Below are positions 22,793 through 34,464 of a DNA stretch of 64,000 nt, one piece after another. Origin of the DNA: Hermatobates lingyangjiaoensis. Lineage: Eukaryota > Arthropoda > Insecta > Hemiptera > Hermatobatidae. A program made the translations under genes and the position numbers. The stretch covers positions 4,597,001 to 4,661,000 of the forward strand of contig JAPFBL010001928.1 in the NCBI GenBank assembly GCA_026182355.1, written 5' to 3'. A model generated the notes under the pieces. It had not been told where the DNA came from. It saw nothing but the letters and a program-made list of their open reading frames with translations, and ran no database searches. Position 1 is the first letter of the stretch, and each line of letters begins with the position of its first letter.

Positions 22793-22926
22793 TTGTAGGG
22801 TAAAAAGTTAATGAAATGGTCTCCACATATAAACATTTAATGGTATAAAATGTGTGCGAAACGCGTTGTTTATACCATGAAGTTTTTATAAGTGGAGACC
22901 ATTTCATTAGCTTTTTACCCTACAAA
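22793..22926. repeat. 134-bp palindrome with CGAAACGCGTTG centre
   Basis: TGTAGGGTAAAAAG and GAAATGGTCTCCAC on the left are mirrored on the right by GTGGAGACCATTTC and CTTTTTACCCTACA. The centre has TGGTATAAA...TTTATACCA enclosing CGAAACGCGTT, that is GAA plus palindrome ACGCGT plus T. This looks like a PLE palindrome whose CTGANGA half was lost. Confidence 0.75.
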
Positions 22927-22929
22927 TCC

Positions 22930-24482
22930 AATTTATCAAAATATGTATATTCAAACTGCCATCTATGGCGCAGAATCTAGCATTATCTGAATTAATTCAA
23001 GATTTTCCAAACAATGAAATTTTCGAAAGCCATCACATATTGCAATAAAATCATCAGCTAAATAATCATAAATGCTTTATCATTTCAAGTATTTTATATG
23101 CTTTAATAAAGGATTTTATAAGTAGATTTCTTGATTTATAAAAGCATTGATTTGTCTCTTTCTGCTATAATATCCCTATCACAAAAACATCAATTATTAC
23201 ACAAAAAATATGATTGTGAAAATCAATTTGACAAATCCATTGAGTTAAAGAACAATATTTTCTAAATTATTTTTAAAGGAAAAGGTATACAGGTAATAAT
23301 CATTTTATTGTCTCCTAATTAACAACTTTTTCTCTTTTTGAAATTTTTTCTGAGAAAAATGCCAAAGGAATTTTTGAAATTTACAGACATTCCGATTGGG
23401 CCCTTAATAACAATCAAAAATGAGGAATTAAACTTTCTGATGACAAAAGTTTACTTGCTGAGATAAATATTACTTTTAATGAAGAGTTGTTCAAATTTTA
23501 ACTTTTGAGAACTAATCGTTAGACGGGAAATAAAAACAGAAATCTTCACAATTACGTTGAGATTGTTTTCAATTGAACGAATAAAAGAAGTATATAAGAA
23601 AAGAAAGGAATTGCGAAGAAAATTTACTTTTCAATATCCAAATTGTAAACTATATAAGAATTTTACTGTATATTAGAAAGAAATTAGTCGCTTCTTTTGA
23701 AAATTGTATAAAGAATAGAAAAACAAAGTGACAAGTTTTTTTAAAATGTTTACAATCAAAATTTAAAATTTGTCAAAACTTAAAAAAAATAGAAAAACTA
23801 AAAAATTATTACTTTCAAAGCGAAAAAAATATTGACATTTACAATATTTAATTATCTGAACAAAATTTTAAAGTTTAAGCTGTTTCAATCTTAAATAAAT
23901 ATTTAATCAATAAGCCAATATTATTGTAATTTGAAACTTACTCTTGCTTTACTAGTTTTTAATGTAAGAGCGATAGTTATTCCAAATTTAGTTTAAAAGT
24001 TTTTGTAAAAAAAGCTATCTTCTGTTGATTTGGTAAATTGGTACTGCAAAATAGTGCAAAAAAAATCATGAAAGTTTTTTCCACGTTCTTCCTAGCAAAA
24101 CTTATTTTTGAAACATTCTATCCTGAAGAATGTTTATGTAAAATGGTTTATAGATTCATAATCGTAGTAAGAGAAGCCTATAGTAAGTGTAAACTTTCTT
24201 TTTAAACAATTCAAAGTTTGTTTAAAGCACTTTTACATTAATGCCTCAACAATTTAAAGACTATATGCAAAATTTTAGTACAATTTTAACCAAAGAGGTT
24301 AGTAAACACGATATTATTATAAAAATCCGTCATACTTCGTGAATTTGTGTTCTAACCGCACATCCGGTTTCATATGTTGTGTACCTTCAAGTGAGACTGA
24401 TTTATCCTAGATACAAACACCTATTAAACATATATGTAGTACTAATACATCCGGTGTCAATATACATATATTTGCACTGTTC
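22930..24482. other. AT-rich intergenic stretch
   Basis: No gene or repeat structure recognised. Confidence 0.4.
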
Positions 24483-24490
24483 GTTTCATG

Positions 24491-24853
24491 CAGGCATGGA
24501 ACACCTGCGGCACGCGGGCCACATGCGGCCCAGTACGTGTTTTTGTGCGGCCCTCGCAGATTATTTGGAATTCTATTTAAATATTAAAAATTCTTTGCTT
24601 TTTTTCTTATTAACAAAAACTCACAAAGACTTTTGGCAGGAAATTACAAAATTAGAGAGAAAGCTCTATAGCAATAAATGTTTTAATTTTTTTTTCTTAT
24701 ATAACGCATTTATATTTTTGATATTGTGTTGTTATAATTGTTTACCACGGTTAAATGTATGTATCGACATACCTCAGAAATTACTACGCGGCCCGCGGTC
24801 TTTTGGGAATTATATAATGCGGCCCCCAGTTCACAAAAGGTTGCCCATGCCTG
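24491..24853. mobile_element. non-autonomous hAT element (363 bp)
   Basis: The ends are CAGGCATGGAACACC and, inverted, CAGGCATGGGCAACC. Flanks GTTTCATG (24483-24490) and GTTTAATG (24854-24861) are an 8-bp target duplication with one mismatch. Internal GGCCACATGCGGCCC and GCGGCCCGCGG stretches are typical of this hAT group. The 175-residue frame across it is incidental. Confidence 0.9.
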
Positions 24854-24929
24854 GTTTAATGGGTATTTATACCCAGGATCCTTCGACAATTATGAGTTCT
24901 ACTTGAAGATGTACAACATTTGAAACCAG

Positions 24930-25050
24930 TTCTGTGGCTACAACACAAATCCACGGGATGTGATATATTATTATAATAATATGAAATTCGAAAACTCGGC
25001 CACATTTCCAGTTTATTCTTCTCACTACTTTACTAAGAATCAGAACAGCC
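24930..25050. repeat. direct repeat, copy 1
   Basis: ACAACACAAATCCACGGGAT, ATTATTATAATAATATGAAA and AAAACTCGGCCA recur in the same order at 25555-25672, about 620 bases downstream. Confidence 0.75.
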
Positions 25051-25554
25051 TTAACTTATCATGACATACATTAACAAGTTTTGCTCCAACTTACATTGCA
25101 AACAAATCTATCTGGCTCTTTTACTATTGATAATTAACACTAATTTTAAATTTTCAAAAGGAAAATACTATACTCTTTATGAGAAATATTTTTTACCAAT
25201 TTTTCATATGTTTCCTACATATACGGTTATTTTGGTCTCTATTTTTAAGTTTGCATCTTATGGAAAAAATCCATTTTTAAGAATAAAATATCAATATTCA
25301 TAGCTATGTTATTTGCTAGGTTCTTTTGTGTATTCAAACAGTTTTTGAACCTGTCAGGTTTAAATAAAAACAAATGCACTAAGTAACTTACGATGATTAT
25401 ACCTTATATTGAGATAAGGGAAGTTTATAAGCACAAACATCATACATTTAGGATAACTAGTCTTAAAGATGGTCATGTCTAGCAAGATAGTGTTTTAAAT
25501 AGTAATTCTTTAATTCATATTGGACTCTATGACAATAATAACAGTGATTTTGGT

Positions 25555-25672
25555 TTAACATTGGCTCGGTGGCAACAACACAAATTCACAGGATATAATG
25601 TATTATTATAATAATATGAAATTTGAAAACTCGGCCATACGTTGATTTTATTCTTTTGACTACTTTACATAT
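25555..25672. repeat. direct repeat, copy 2
   Basis: Partner of 24930-25050. It runs directly into the short palindromic tandem repeat at 25665-25755. Confidence 0.75.
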
Positions 25673-25755
25673 AATATGAAATATTATATGTTTCATATAA
25701 TATGAAATATTATATGTTTCATGTAATATGAAATATTATATGTTTCATATAATAT
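25665..25755. repeat. 26-bp palindromic tandem repeat
   Basis: About three copies of TTTCATATAATATGAAATATTATATG; each unit is self-complementary (CATATAATATGAAA / TTTCATATTATATG). Confidence 0.85.
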
Positions 25756-25769
25756 TCGTATCAATTAAT

Positions 25770-28545
25770 AATGACTTCAAGTAATTCTACGAATTAAAAA
25801 TCGTTCTAACCAAAGTCAAATTTTTGCACAAGTCAGAAGAAAATGAGATAACATGTTCATGGTGCTTCCAATATCATGTTTCGAATAAAAAGAGTAGCAG
25901 CTATAGCGGTGCAAGTATTACATTAATACAAAATACATGACTGGATTTAGTTTACTCACTCTAAGAAGCATAAAACAAAATAAAAACCGGACAATAAAAT
26001 TAGAATAGCAATAAATTCAGTTTAATTTTCATATTTTTTTTATGAATATTTTGTTATTAATATTCTCATGAATATTCAGTTTATTAATATATAATTAATT
26101 TTTGTAATAATATTTCAACATTTTTACTGAATCCTTCTCAAAATTCGATTTTTTAAAATGAAATACCATTTAAACAATATAATTTATTTATTATTTATAT
26201 TAATTTATAGAATATACTCCTATATATAATAATATGTAGGAGTCAGAGGACTGCGGAATGAGCCTTTGAATTATATAATTCCGAAATAAAAGAAGAAAAA
26301 AAAAAGTACCATAAAAGAAGAGAAATTCCTGCGTGATATGCTTAAAGGAATATAAATCAATTGATTATTAATTTTGAAATATGTTTTGTAATTCCGCACA
26401 TTTAATTTTTTTATAGAAAAAATGTCAATGTTGATTCTCCGTTTTACAAACTGACAAATTTATATAACCATATGAGCCGTTTATTTTAAAAGTGGCCTAA
26501 TTCCATTTTCCAAAAAAATTTAGCTAGCTATTTAAGTAATTACATTTTTACGTTATCTTTACCTTTTGCAGCAAATTCTACAAAATTTATTTAAAATTAC
26601 TAAGAATTTTTATAACAAAAATTAGTTGATAAATAAAATGACAATATTTTTAAATTTTGTAAAACGCAAACCCTTAAATATCTCGATTTTAACATAAATG
26701 GAATTAGGCCACTTTCAAAATAAGCGGCTCATATAATAAATCATTATTGCAAGCGTATTAATCATCCACAGTAATAGGAATTTTGAAAAACATTAACTGC
26801 TGAAAATAGTTGGAAAATTTTTTTAATTTAATTATAATTTAAAAAAAAAAATAGTTTCTAAGAAAAGATGGACGGGTTATTCCATATGAAAACTAATGCA
26901 ATTACGAAAACTGTCATTCAACCTCTTCTATTTAATATATAGATTTTTTTATCCTTACTATAGGAAGATATTTACTATTACTGTACCTTACTGGATAAAT
27001 TTACTATAGAAGGATTTTTATCCTTCATTCCACTATTGAATTATTCCTAATGAGAATCTTAAATAAAAGTACTGTAGAAATGTTATAGACTTGATCTGTT
27101 CTGAAATAGCCAAATTAACTTTTAAGAATTAATGATTATAAAGAAAAAATTATTGCTTATCTATAATAATTATTATATAATATAATATTAATAATTATTA
27201 CATTTCTTTTGAATTTATTATTTTGATATAAAAAAAAATACAAATAAATAAATCGTAAACAGTAAATACATTCAGTGTTCAAGAAAGTTAACATTTTGTT
27301 CGAAAGTAGTTAATAATGATTTCAAGTAATTGTACATCTTAAAAATTGTTCTAACTAAAGTCAAATTTTAACATAATGTTCAGGGTTCTTCGAATATCTT
27401 ATATATTCTATACGGTGAGTTATAAAAATAAATCACAGTATCATACAGAGGAGTTGATATTTGAACAAATTGAAGCAACAAATTTGCGAAAGGTTGTTTG
27501 AAAAAGTCATTATTAGTTCATAGCATTGTTGAATTAACTTTTCATTTTATTTAGTTTTAAATAATGTCGAAATAACATTTTACAACTAATGTTTATTTTT
27601 TATATATTTGATTGTGAAGGTGCTATTTTTGTAGGCTTTATTACTTATAAAATACTCACGTTTTGAAAATTTGCTCTAGAGAGTTGAATGTCATTTGGCT
27701 ACCGCAGTGAGACAAAGTTAATAAAACCCTAATAAGGCAAATAGGCAATGATAAAATTCTATCGTGTAGAGATGATGAATTTCAAAATATATGTCTGAAA
27801 ATTTCAGATAATTTTTTTACAAAAAAAAAAGTATTGTTAATTACAAACAAATTATTAATCTATAATGTAAAGCCTAAGTTATGTCTGTTCATTATTTTTG
27901 AAAAACTAGATGAATTGCCTGATCCTCTTGAGATGGCATAAAGCTTTCATTTAAAAAGAGTCAGGTCATAGAACACCTTTTAACTTATATAGCCATACAG
28001 TAAATCACTAATTACAAGTGTATCAATCATCCACAGTAACCAGGAAGTTTGAAAAACATTAACTTCTGAAAATAGTTGGAATTTATTCAATTTGATTATA
28101 ATTTAAAAAAAAATACTTTCTAAGAAAGGATGGACGGTTTATTAAAAAAAAATCTAATGCAATTATGAAAACTATCTTCAAACCTCTTCTATTTACTATA
28201 TAGATAGCATATTATAATTGTTTACCTTCTTTCCATTATTGGATTATTGTTATTGAGAGTCTTAAATAAAAGTAACTTTAGAAATGTTATAGATTTGATC
28301 TGTATTGAAATGGCCAAATAACTTTTAAGAGTTAAGAATAGCAGAGTATTTACGTCATGTATCTGTCTTGACTAGTCGCTTTTTCTAGGTGATTAAGCTC
28401 AGTGACTTCTTTAAAGAAAACAACATCTTTAATGTATTGTTAGCTTGGATATTTGTTTTTTCTTTATCAAGGGAGATCAATAAAACGTTACTTATGAAGC
28501 AATTTAAACTACAAAAAAGAAATATGGTGCCTAAAAAAAGTGTGA
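25770..28545. other. AT-rich region with internal duplications
   Basis: Blocks at about 26755-27130 and 28012-28350 are diverged direct copies (shared TCATCCACAGTAA, GAAAAACATTAACT and CTGAAAATAGTTGGAA, then GAAATGTTATAGA). Another pair is 25765-25835 and 27310-27370. No gene recognised; the 3' UTR of the golgin-like gene should begin at 28545 and extend left. Confidence 0.5.
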
Positions 28546-28752
28546 CTATTTCCAAGTGTACGACATTTTATCTATAGCAGCTTTCTCCTCTGAAGTGAAG
28601 CCAAGTATACTTTGAATTGCAGCTAAATGTCCGTCAGTGTTCTCACGATCAGTGAGAAAATAGAATATGGCAGACTTGAGGAATTTTAAAGTTACTTCAG
28701 CGTCTTGCTCCTGTTGCGATTTCTTAGATTCCAGTAATTTCTTATACATATT
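28546..28752 (-). CDS. golgin-like coiled-coil protein, last exon with GRIP-like end
   Basis: Acceptor ATGTTTTAG precedes 28752; phase 0 entry with NMYKKLLESKKSQQEQDAEV. It then encodes TLKFLKSAIFYFLTDRENTD and GHLAAIQSILGFTSEEKAAI, ending DKMSYTWK and a stop. The segment resembles the C-terminal GRIP domain of Golgi tethers (compare GCC1 'LEYLKNIIYRFLT...LTAILTILHFSPEEK'), which docks golgins on trans-Golgi membranes through Arl1-type GTPases. The usual GRIP Tyr in 'YLKN' is Phe here, so binding is not assured. It is separated from the previous exon by 15.7 kb, but frame and phase match. The invertebrate coiled-coil protein quick-to-court is another possible identity that I could not check. 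Confidence 0.82.
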   Translation of the reverse strand, partial: NMYKKLLESKKSQQEQDAEVTLKFLKSAIFYFLTDRENTDGHLAAIQSILGFTSEEKAAIDKMSYTWK

Positions 28753-28946
28753 CTAAAACATTACAAAAAAAAAATATATAAATTAAAATTAAGTAATGTG
28801 TAAGACAAGATAATCAATGCAATTGAACAAGGAAAGTATTATTGATAAAAACAGTCTTCTGGCTTATACAAAGTATTACTTTCTATGTATCCGAATTCAT
28901 ACCCATAGTCAAAATTAATATAATTAGTCAATATATGTATATATAC
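28753..28946. other. start of the 15.7-kb intron (3' side)
   Basis: AT-rich. The giant intron 28753-44452 of the golgin-like gene is mostly PLE derivatives and (TA)n tracts, listed separately. Confidence 0.5.
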
Positions 28947-29004
28947 ATTTATATGATGTAATTTTTTGAGGGTTGAGGTCCAATGATTTTAAAATAGTCC
29001 TTTT

Positions 29005-29042
29005 GCCGACGTTTCGACATATATTTATGTCATCTTCAGGGC
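29005..29042 (-). ncRNA. hammerhead-ribozyme-like motif, left arm
   Basis: Mirror copy of 29091-29128: minus-strand GCC, CTGAAGA, T, GACATA-AATA-TATGTC, GAA, ACGT, C, GGC. Confidence 0.72.
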
Positions 29043-29090
29043 TACAACATGATTGTACAACATTCATGATTGTACAACAATCATGTTGTA

Positions 29091-29128
29091 GCCCTGAAGA
29101 TGACATAAATATATGTCGAAACGTCGGC
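29091..29128 (+). ncRNA. hammerhead-ribozyme-like motif, right arm
   Basis: GCC (29091-29093) pairs with GGC (29126-29128) as stem I. The core CTGAAGA (29094-29100) and one extra T are followed by a perfect 6-bp stem II GACATA/TATGTC (29102-29117). GAA (29118-29120), palindrome ACGT (29121-29124) and C29125 as predicted cleavage site follow. All conserved hammerhead core positions fit CUGANGA...GAA; the extra base before stem II recurs in other families here. Confidence 0.75.
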
Positions 29129-29187
29129 AAAAGGACTATTTTAAAATCATTGGACCTCAATCCTCAAAAAATTACATCATATAAATA

Positions 29188-29422
29188 TTGGGTCAGGAAA
29201 ACAAATCATGATTATATATATATATATATCATCATTAATAATTTTATATATTCTTTAACCTTGAAAATGGTCAACGATGACCGAAACATGTCGGTGTATA
29301 GTAATAAAAATTTTGGTGAACTTATGTTTTTAGTTCCAGAACCATGGAAGTCAAGTATGAGAACACTTGAAAAACGGATAAGAAAAAGTGTAAAAGTTAA
29401 ATTGGGCATTACTTTTAATAAA

Positions 29423-29453
<31 letters not shown>

Positions 29454-30480
29454 TGTTGAACAGAACGCCGAATGTTCGTCATGACATGTCTCTATTCATA
29501 ACGAATCAGCTTCAGGCGTATTGTCACACCTCTTTCAACGTTTTAAAATATTTGAACTTGTTTAGAAGAATAAAATTCTCAGTTACTACTTTTATAAGCA
29601 AAATGAACAAAAATAAAGTAAAATAGAATATTCATAGACCATTTATATTTCACTTTACTAGCGATATCATTTTATTTTATTTTATTTTTTTTTACATCAC
29701 TAGTAACTGTCAAGTTGATGCCTTTCTAAACAACTTTAAATATTTTGAAATCTGGCAAGAAGTTCAAGTATTTGACTAAGCTTGAAGATGAATCGTAAGA
29801 AGCCTCGACAACACCAAGCATTGGAAGATTGCTGCATCAGTAAGGTGATGCGAAGATGGAAATCCTATACCGAGGATATGAAAGGGTTCAAATTAAGTTG
29901 ATAAACATAAAATACGGTGTTCTTTCCAACAATATATATCTAACAGAATAGGCTACTCCTAAATTACATTAATTTGGTGTACGTTTTGTATTATTTCATT
30001 GAATAATAATGTTTCATTTCTTAGTTTTACTATTTCTCTGCTTATTTTTTCTAGTTTTTCTAGGTTCCATGCTTATGTTCTCAAACTAATTCACTTTTAT
30101 TAATCATTTTTGTTCACTTTTAGGGTTATCTATAAATAATATATACATTCTTGCTAGATGTTTAGGTGAGTATTCACCAAATATGCATTGTTACACTATA
30201 TACATGTAACTATATTATACCCGTAAAATGTATTATTCCCTTTATAAACTTATAAAGTAACTATCACAAGAATGTATGCATATTTATAGATACACTTAAG
30301 AATAAATAAAATATGTGAAAAAATGGGGAAAACTGTCGAAGTCAATCAGACATTTTTCTGAAGACGTAAGGATTGAAAATCGAAAACTAGAAAAAATGAG
30401 CTAAAAAATATTAAGACAGAAATAGTATATTGATTACAAAACATATATATATTCATATTTGATATGAACAAACCGTGAAA
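29188..30480. other. intron sequence with (TA)n tracts
   Basis: (TA)n at about 29215-29230 and 29425-29450. Around 29270-29300 'gtcaacgatgaccgaaacatgtcggtg' resembles another PLE end: GAA, palindrome ACATGT, then C. No exon recognised. Confidence 0.5.
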
Positions 30481-30508
30481 CGTTTGTTGTCCTTTTGGAT
30501 CGTTTTCC

Positions 30509-30561
<53 letters not shown>

Positions 30562-30830
30562 GTGTATAATTAATGTGTAATTAACACGTATATAATGTAT
30601 ATTAACGTGTATAATTAATTACGTGTATATATATATAAATATATATGATCTAACCACAATATGAAATGGGAGAACAAGACTAAGATCTTTCAAACGTAAC
30701 AAGCAGTCGTCGTCAGAGTCAAAAACCCAACTGCATATTTCATATTGTGGTTTGATCATTGATTGTTCACGTGTTTATGTGAAATCTTTTTATATATATA
30801 TATATATATATATATTATGTGTTATAATAT
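30470..30830. mobile_element. PLE 3' ends facing (TA)n tracts
   Basis: GAAACGTTTGTT and the hairpin GTCCTTTTGGATCG (30489-30502) end at a long (TA)n (about 30517-30560). A minus-strand AGATCT-family end follows at 30650-30730 (GAAAGATCTTAGTC; core CTGACGA at about 30707-30713). Plus-strand 3'-terminal sequence with (TA)n then runs to about 30816. Confidence 0.75.
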
Positions 30831-31319
30831 ATATTTATATATAAAGTTACAGGGATTTAATAGTATTTTAGGAAAAAGGCACTCTTTTATGAATGCCTAT
30901 AAGTCTTTTCAACTAACTAAAAAATTTTGTAATATAGTTTTTAAAGATTTATAAACGATTGAAGATCTGTAAGGAACAATTATCATTTCTGAAAGAAATG
31001 GCTTTTTCATTTACGTTTAAATGTACCCAAAAATATTTCAACATAAACGCAAAGGCGAAGTAATATAAATAATTTAATACATTAGACATAAATCATGCAA
31101 CCAATAGCAAATATATATAAAAAAATATATACTAACTAGGTAAACATTTGAAAGTGAAAAATAAATAAGAACATGTATAGACCGACATTTAAAACAAATA
31201 GAGGAAGTAAGCCTGTTAAACACATATGATTTTCACATTAAGCAACCACTGAATATTCAGCTCCCGTATCTATTTACTGATGTTGGGAAAAATATTCAAG
31301 TCACTGCATACAAATTTTC
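30831..31319. other. intron sequence, nothing recognised
   Basis: AT-rich; no structure seen. Confidence 0.4.
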
Positions 31320-31325
31320 CATAAA

Positions 31326-31365
31326 AACAACACGTTTCGAACACGTAGTGTTCTTCTTCAGGGGA
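31326..31365 (-). ncRNA. hammerhead-like motif, probably inactive
   Basis: Minus-strand CTGAAGA (31355-31361), an extra A, a perfect stem II GAACAC/GTGTTC with loop TAC, GAA and palindrome ACGT. The next base is G, the one base that prevents cleavage at position 17. Confidence 0.55.
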
Positions 31366-31599
31366 AATGGATGCAAAGGCGATTTTGGAGGAACTTGGTT
31401 AAATATTACCCTCCTTTTCTCTGTCATCACTTCACTCTAATTAATTAAACTGAATATTATTAATTGTGATTTATGGTTTGAAAATAATTATACTATTAAG
31501 AATATAAGTCAAACTCCTTAATAGTTATGGATAAATCTGAGTATAAAGGAAAGCTGGACGAAAAGATGTCGGACAGATTTTACGCAAACCCCACAAACA

Positions 31600-33140
31600 A
31601 TTTGGAAATGATACCCAAACCGAAGTAAATGATATCATAGCAGACGTCAAGTTAATAAATATAAAACAGTCCTACAACCTACAATAGGTGAATACAGTTC
31701 AGCTTGGCTTTATGGCACAGTAAAAAATTACAATGGAAGAAATCTAGTCCTAGATTCTAGCCCCATTTATAAACTAGCAAAAGAATTGAACAGAATTATA
31801 TCTCCCGACATGCCCGTCAAATACACGATTGAACCAACGGGTGAATTACATGATATTATTAAAGAAGTTAAACATGAAGAGGTGATAGAATTGTTCGATT
31901 TTGGGTCCTTATTCACCAATGTACCAGTAAAAGAAAAACATCGACATCATTCGTAATTATGTAACATACCACCACCATTAAGAAAGAACAGTTCAGTAAA
32001 TTACTTCAAGCATGTACGATGAAAACCCATTCCCAAATATAGGTGGATCAAATTACATTGGTTCACCTCTGGGAGTCTCTGACATGTTAACATGTGTCAT
32101 ATTGAAAACATTATCATGATGAATAAACCTGACATTAAATGTCTAATATACTGTAGATATATTGATGATCGTTTTATTATTTAGAAAAACATGAACCAGA
32201 TTGAAGTCCTGAAAAAATTCTTTGAAGAAATCTTGTTTAAAATTGACATTAAAAAAAAAAGCGGTCATTATTCTAAAATAATCAGAATAAGAATTTCAAG
32301 GATGACAATATTAATATAAAATTGAATCGGTTGAAACTTCAATGCATGCAAAATCATCTAAAACTACCAACTATCTCAGTGTGCATAGTCAATGCTGACA
32401 AAAACTCAACTTCAAAGACTTAACTAAAAAGACTCTTAATGCATAGGACCTATGAAATAACTTCAGACTGGGAAATCGTCTACTCCAACACCAAGAGGAC
32501 CATATAGACATTGATAAACAACTGCTATTTTAATGAAAAGTGGTTTGACAACACTCTGAAAGAATGTCTATAAACGAGGGAAAACAGTCGGAGGAATTTA
32601 GAAACATGTAACATCCATGAAGTATACTATAGAAATCAGTATTCATGACTAATAATAAATACAAGAGGTCTCCATTGAAGGAAGCGAATGGTATTACAGG
32701 CAACTTGAAACTCGCAAACACTTTTACATTGGAGTAGCTAAAGCATACTATGCAGGAGACCTACTGTGCAACTGATAGCTGGAGCCACCAAAGACACAAG
32801 GAGACTGTTCATCACGTTAAGATAACGAGGGAAGCGCTTGTGGGGGAACGAGCGTAATACAAAATAACAGAATCCATATATTAATATACAATTAGAAAAT
32901 AGTGACAAAATATTAAAACTGTTTAGACCAATTCAAAGCCATGTAGGACTTCTCCAGGTACTTCCAGCAACCCCATACGTTACTCGACTTTCATCATTTA
33001 GAAAAACAAATTTAATCCCTTAATCCCTTCAACACACTTTGTTTTCCTTATATAAAAGAACTATCCATTTTGACTCATTCATGTCTTCATCAGGCCTAGT
33101 GAAAACTTGAAACATGTTGGCAAATGTTTCAAGTTTTATT
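31600..33140 (+). pseudogene. second Penelope-like element, broken RT
   Basis: Frame-broken plus-strand relic. Readable parts are YSSAWLYGTVKN (about 31692), SPIYKLAKELNRIISPDMPV then EPTGELHDIIKEV (about 31760-31875), LFDFGSLFTNVPV (about 31891-31929, motif A with the first catalytic Asp retained) and CRYIDDRFII (about 32153-32182, motif C). It differs clearly from the PLE at 6.7 kb, so it is another family. The 3' end near 33105-33120 reads GAAACATGTTGG, that is GAA plus palindrome ACATGT plus T, but the upstream core is scrambled. Confidence 0.75.
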
Positions 33141-33319
33141 ATATAATGTGGATATAGTGGATATAGTGTGTTATCACAGTGTATCACAGTGTATTATATA
33201 GTGTGGATATAGTAATATAAACGCAATTTAGGAAACATCGGAAACTAATAAAATGACAAGTTTCTGTCAAATACGATCTTACTTTTAAGAATATTTGTAT
33301 AAAAAAGCAACTACTAGAA

Positions 33320-33608
33320 AAATCTACATATATATATATATATATTTTGCTCTCGACTTCCTAGTTCCTTTTTTATTTGTCTCCTTTGCGGCAGCACTGC
33401 TTTAGCCCTCACCCAGTGAGTTTTTTAGTTGACTGTCGTCCCTCCGTCAATTCACTTCTTCTCCTGAGGACGACCGCCATTACGGTCGAAATATTGAAAA
33501 GTGAGTCTTTGTTGTGTTTCTGTTTATGTGTCACTGCTTATTTTAATTGTTATTTGTCCTGCCGGACCGTTTTTCGTTTATCATGGTATATATATATATA
33601 TATATATA
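33320..33608 (+). mobile_element. PLE 3' fragment (ATAT family) between (TA)n tracts
   Basis: Starts after (TA)n at about 33330-33345, contains a strong hammerhead-like motif, and ends with the hairpin GTCCTGCCGGAC (33556-33567), CGTTTTTCG and (TA)n (33590-33608). Related, inverted and interrupted, to 38402-38580. Confidence 0.8.
33453..33503 (+). ncRNA. hammerhead-ribozyme-like motif with 5-bp stem II
   Basis: Core CTGAGGA (33464-33470), extra C, stem II GACCG/CGGTC (33472-33476 with 33483-33487, loop CCATTA), GAA (33488-33490), palindrome ATAT (33491-33494) and T33495 as predicted cleavage base. Distal stem I CACTT (33453-33457) pairs with AAGTG (33499-33503) across an internal loop, a layout typical of type I hammerheads. 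Confidence 0.75.
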
Positions 33609-33920
33609 CACGAGTTCGAGATTAACAAAGAGCAACACACAAAGTAGGGAAACACACTTACAGACTCAAATTTTCGGGTAATTCGTCTTCAGGAGAAAAG
33701 AGACCAAGCACGTTGTAGGCGCAACGGCAAGTAACCCGTTACTGCAACGGGTTACTTGCCGTTGCGCCTACAACGTGCTTGGTCTCCCATTCTCTTTTCT
33801 CCTGAAGACGGATTACCCGAAAATTTGAGTCTGTAAGTGTGTTTCCCTACTTTGTGTGTTGCTCTTTGTTAATTTCGAACTCGTATTGTGTCCAGTTTGG
33901 ATCGTATTTCGTTTTATCAG

Positions 33921-33960
<40 letters not shown>
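33609..33960. mobile_element. long PLE palindrome (AATT family)
   Basis: Arms 33609-33732 and 33738-33890 are inverted copies (outer TTCGAGATTAACAAAGAGCA / TGCTCTTTGTTAATTTCGAA, inner GTTGCGCCTACAACGTGCTT). The plus arm has CTC, CTGAAGA, C, GG..CC, GAA, palindrome AATT, T, GAG. The right end is the hairpin GTCCAGTTTGGATCG (33890-33904) followed by (TA)n to about 33958. Confidence 0.9.
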
Positions 33961-34419
33961 TAAAAGTATCGACCGTGGAATAGAAACAAAACTAAAGTTT
34001 ATCAGGACTCTGTCATTTTGAACCTGAAGAATTGATCGAGTCCTGATAAAAATTAGTTTTGTATATATGCAAACGTTCAAACCACAATAAGAAATTGGAA
34101 AAAAGGCTAAGATATATTTCAACCGTAACAAGAGGTCTTTGTCAGAGTGAAATTCCAACAGATTTGGATCACAATTCAGTTGAGATTTGACTCTGACCGC
34201 TTGTTATGTTTGAAATATCTTAGTCTGTTTTCTTATTTCTTATTGTGGTTTGAACGTAGATTGTTATTTCAAATACTAATTTCTTAGAGTGTTTATTGTG
34301 AAGTCTTGATATATATATATATATATCATAAAAATGATTGATCGGGATGTGGTCAGGCAATGAGAGTTTGAATTGAAAGTGGAAGAAACTGACCGCATCC
34401 CGATCAATCATTTTTTAGT

Positions 34420-34460
<41 letters not shown>
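33961..34460. mobile_element. three nested or adjacent PLE foldbacks
   Basis: 33970-34062 is an inverted repeat (AAAACTAA.GTTTATCAGGAC / GTCCTGATAAA..TTAGTTTT). 34080-34250 is an AGATCT-type family pair, degraded. 34328-34415 is a palindrome (AATGATTGATCGGGATG / CATCCCGATCAATCATT). (TA)n tracts separate them at 34308-34327 and 34420-34459. Confidence 0.75.

Positions 34461-34464
<4 letters not shown>

Larger units (their letters stand above)
28947..29187. mobile_element. near-perfect PLE palindrome (ACGT family)
   Basis: Two ~95-110-bp arms are exact or near-exact inverted copies around a short centre at 29059-29068. Opposite-strand frames start in each arm with the identical residues MRSNDFKIVLLPTFRHIF, an artefact of the palindrome. 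Each arm contains one complete hammerhead-like motif (29005-29042 minus, 29091-29128 plus). The high arm identity suggests recent origin or gene conversion. Confidence 0.92.

Noticed and set aside
24379..24906. 175-residue frame
   Set aside because: It crosses both boundaries of the hAT element 24491-24853, so it cannot be an evolved gene.
28973..29626. 217-residue plus frame and a matching minus frame starting with the same residues
   Set aside because: Both are produced by the palindrome 28947-29187 and then run through (TA)n (YIYIYI); no domain.
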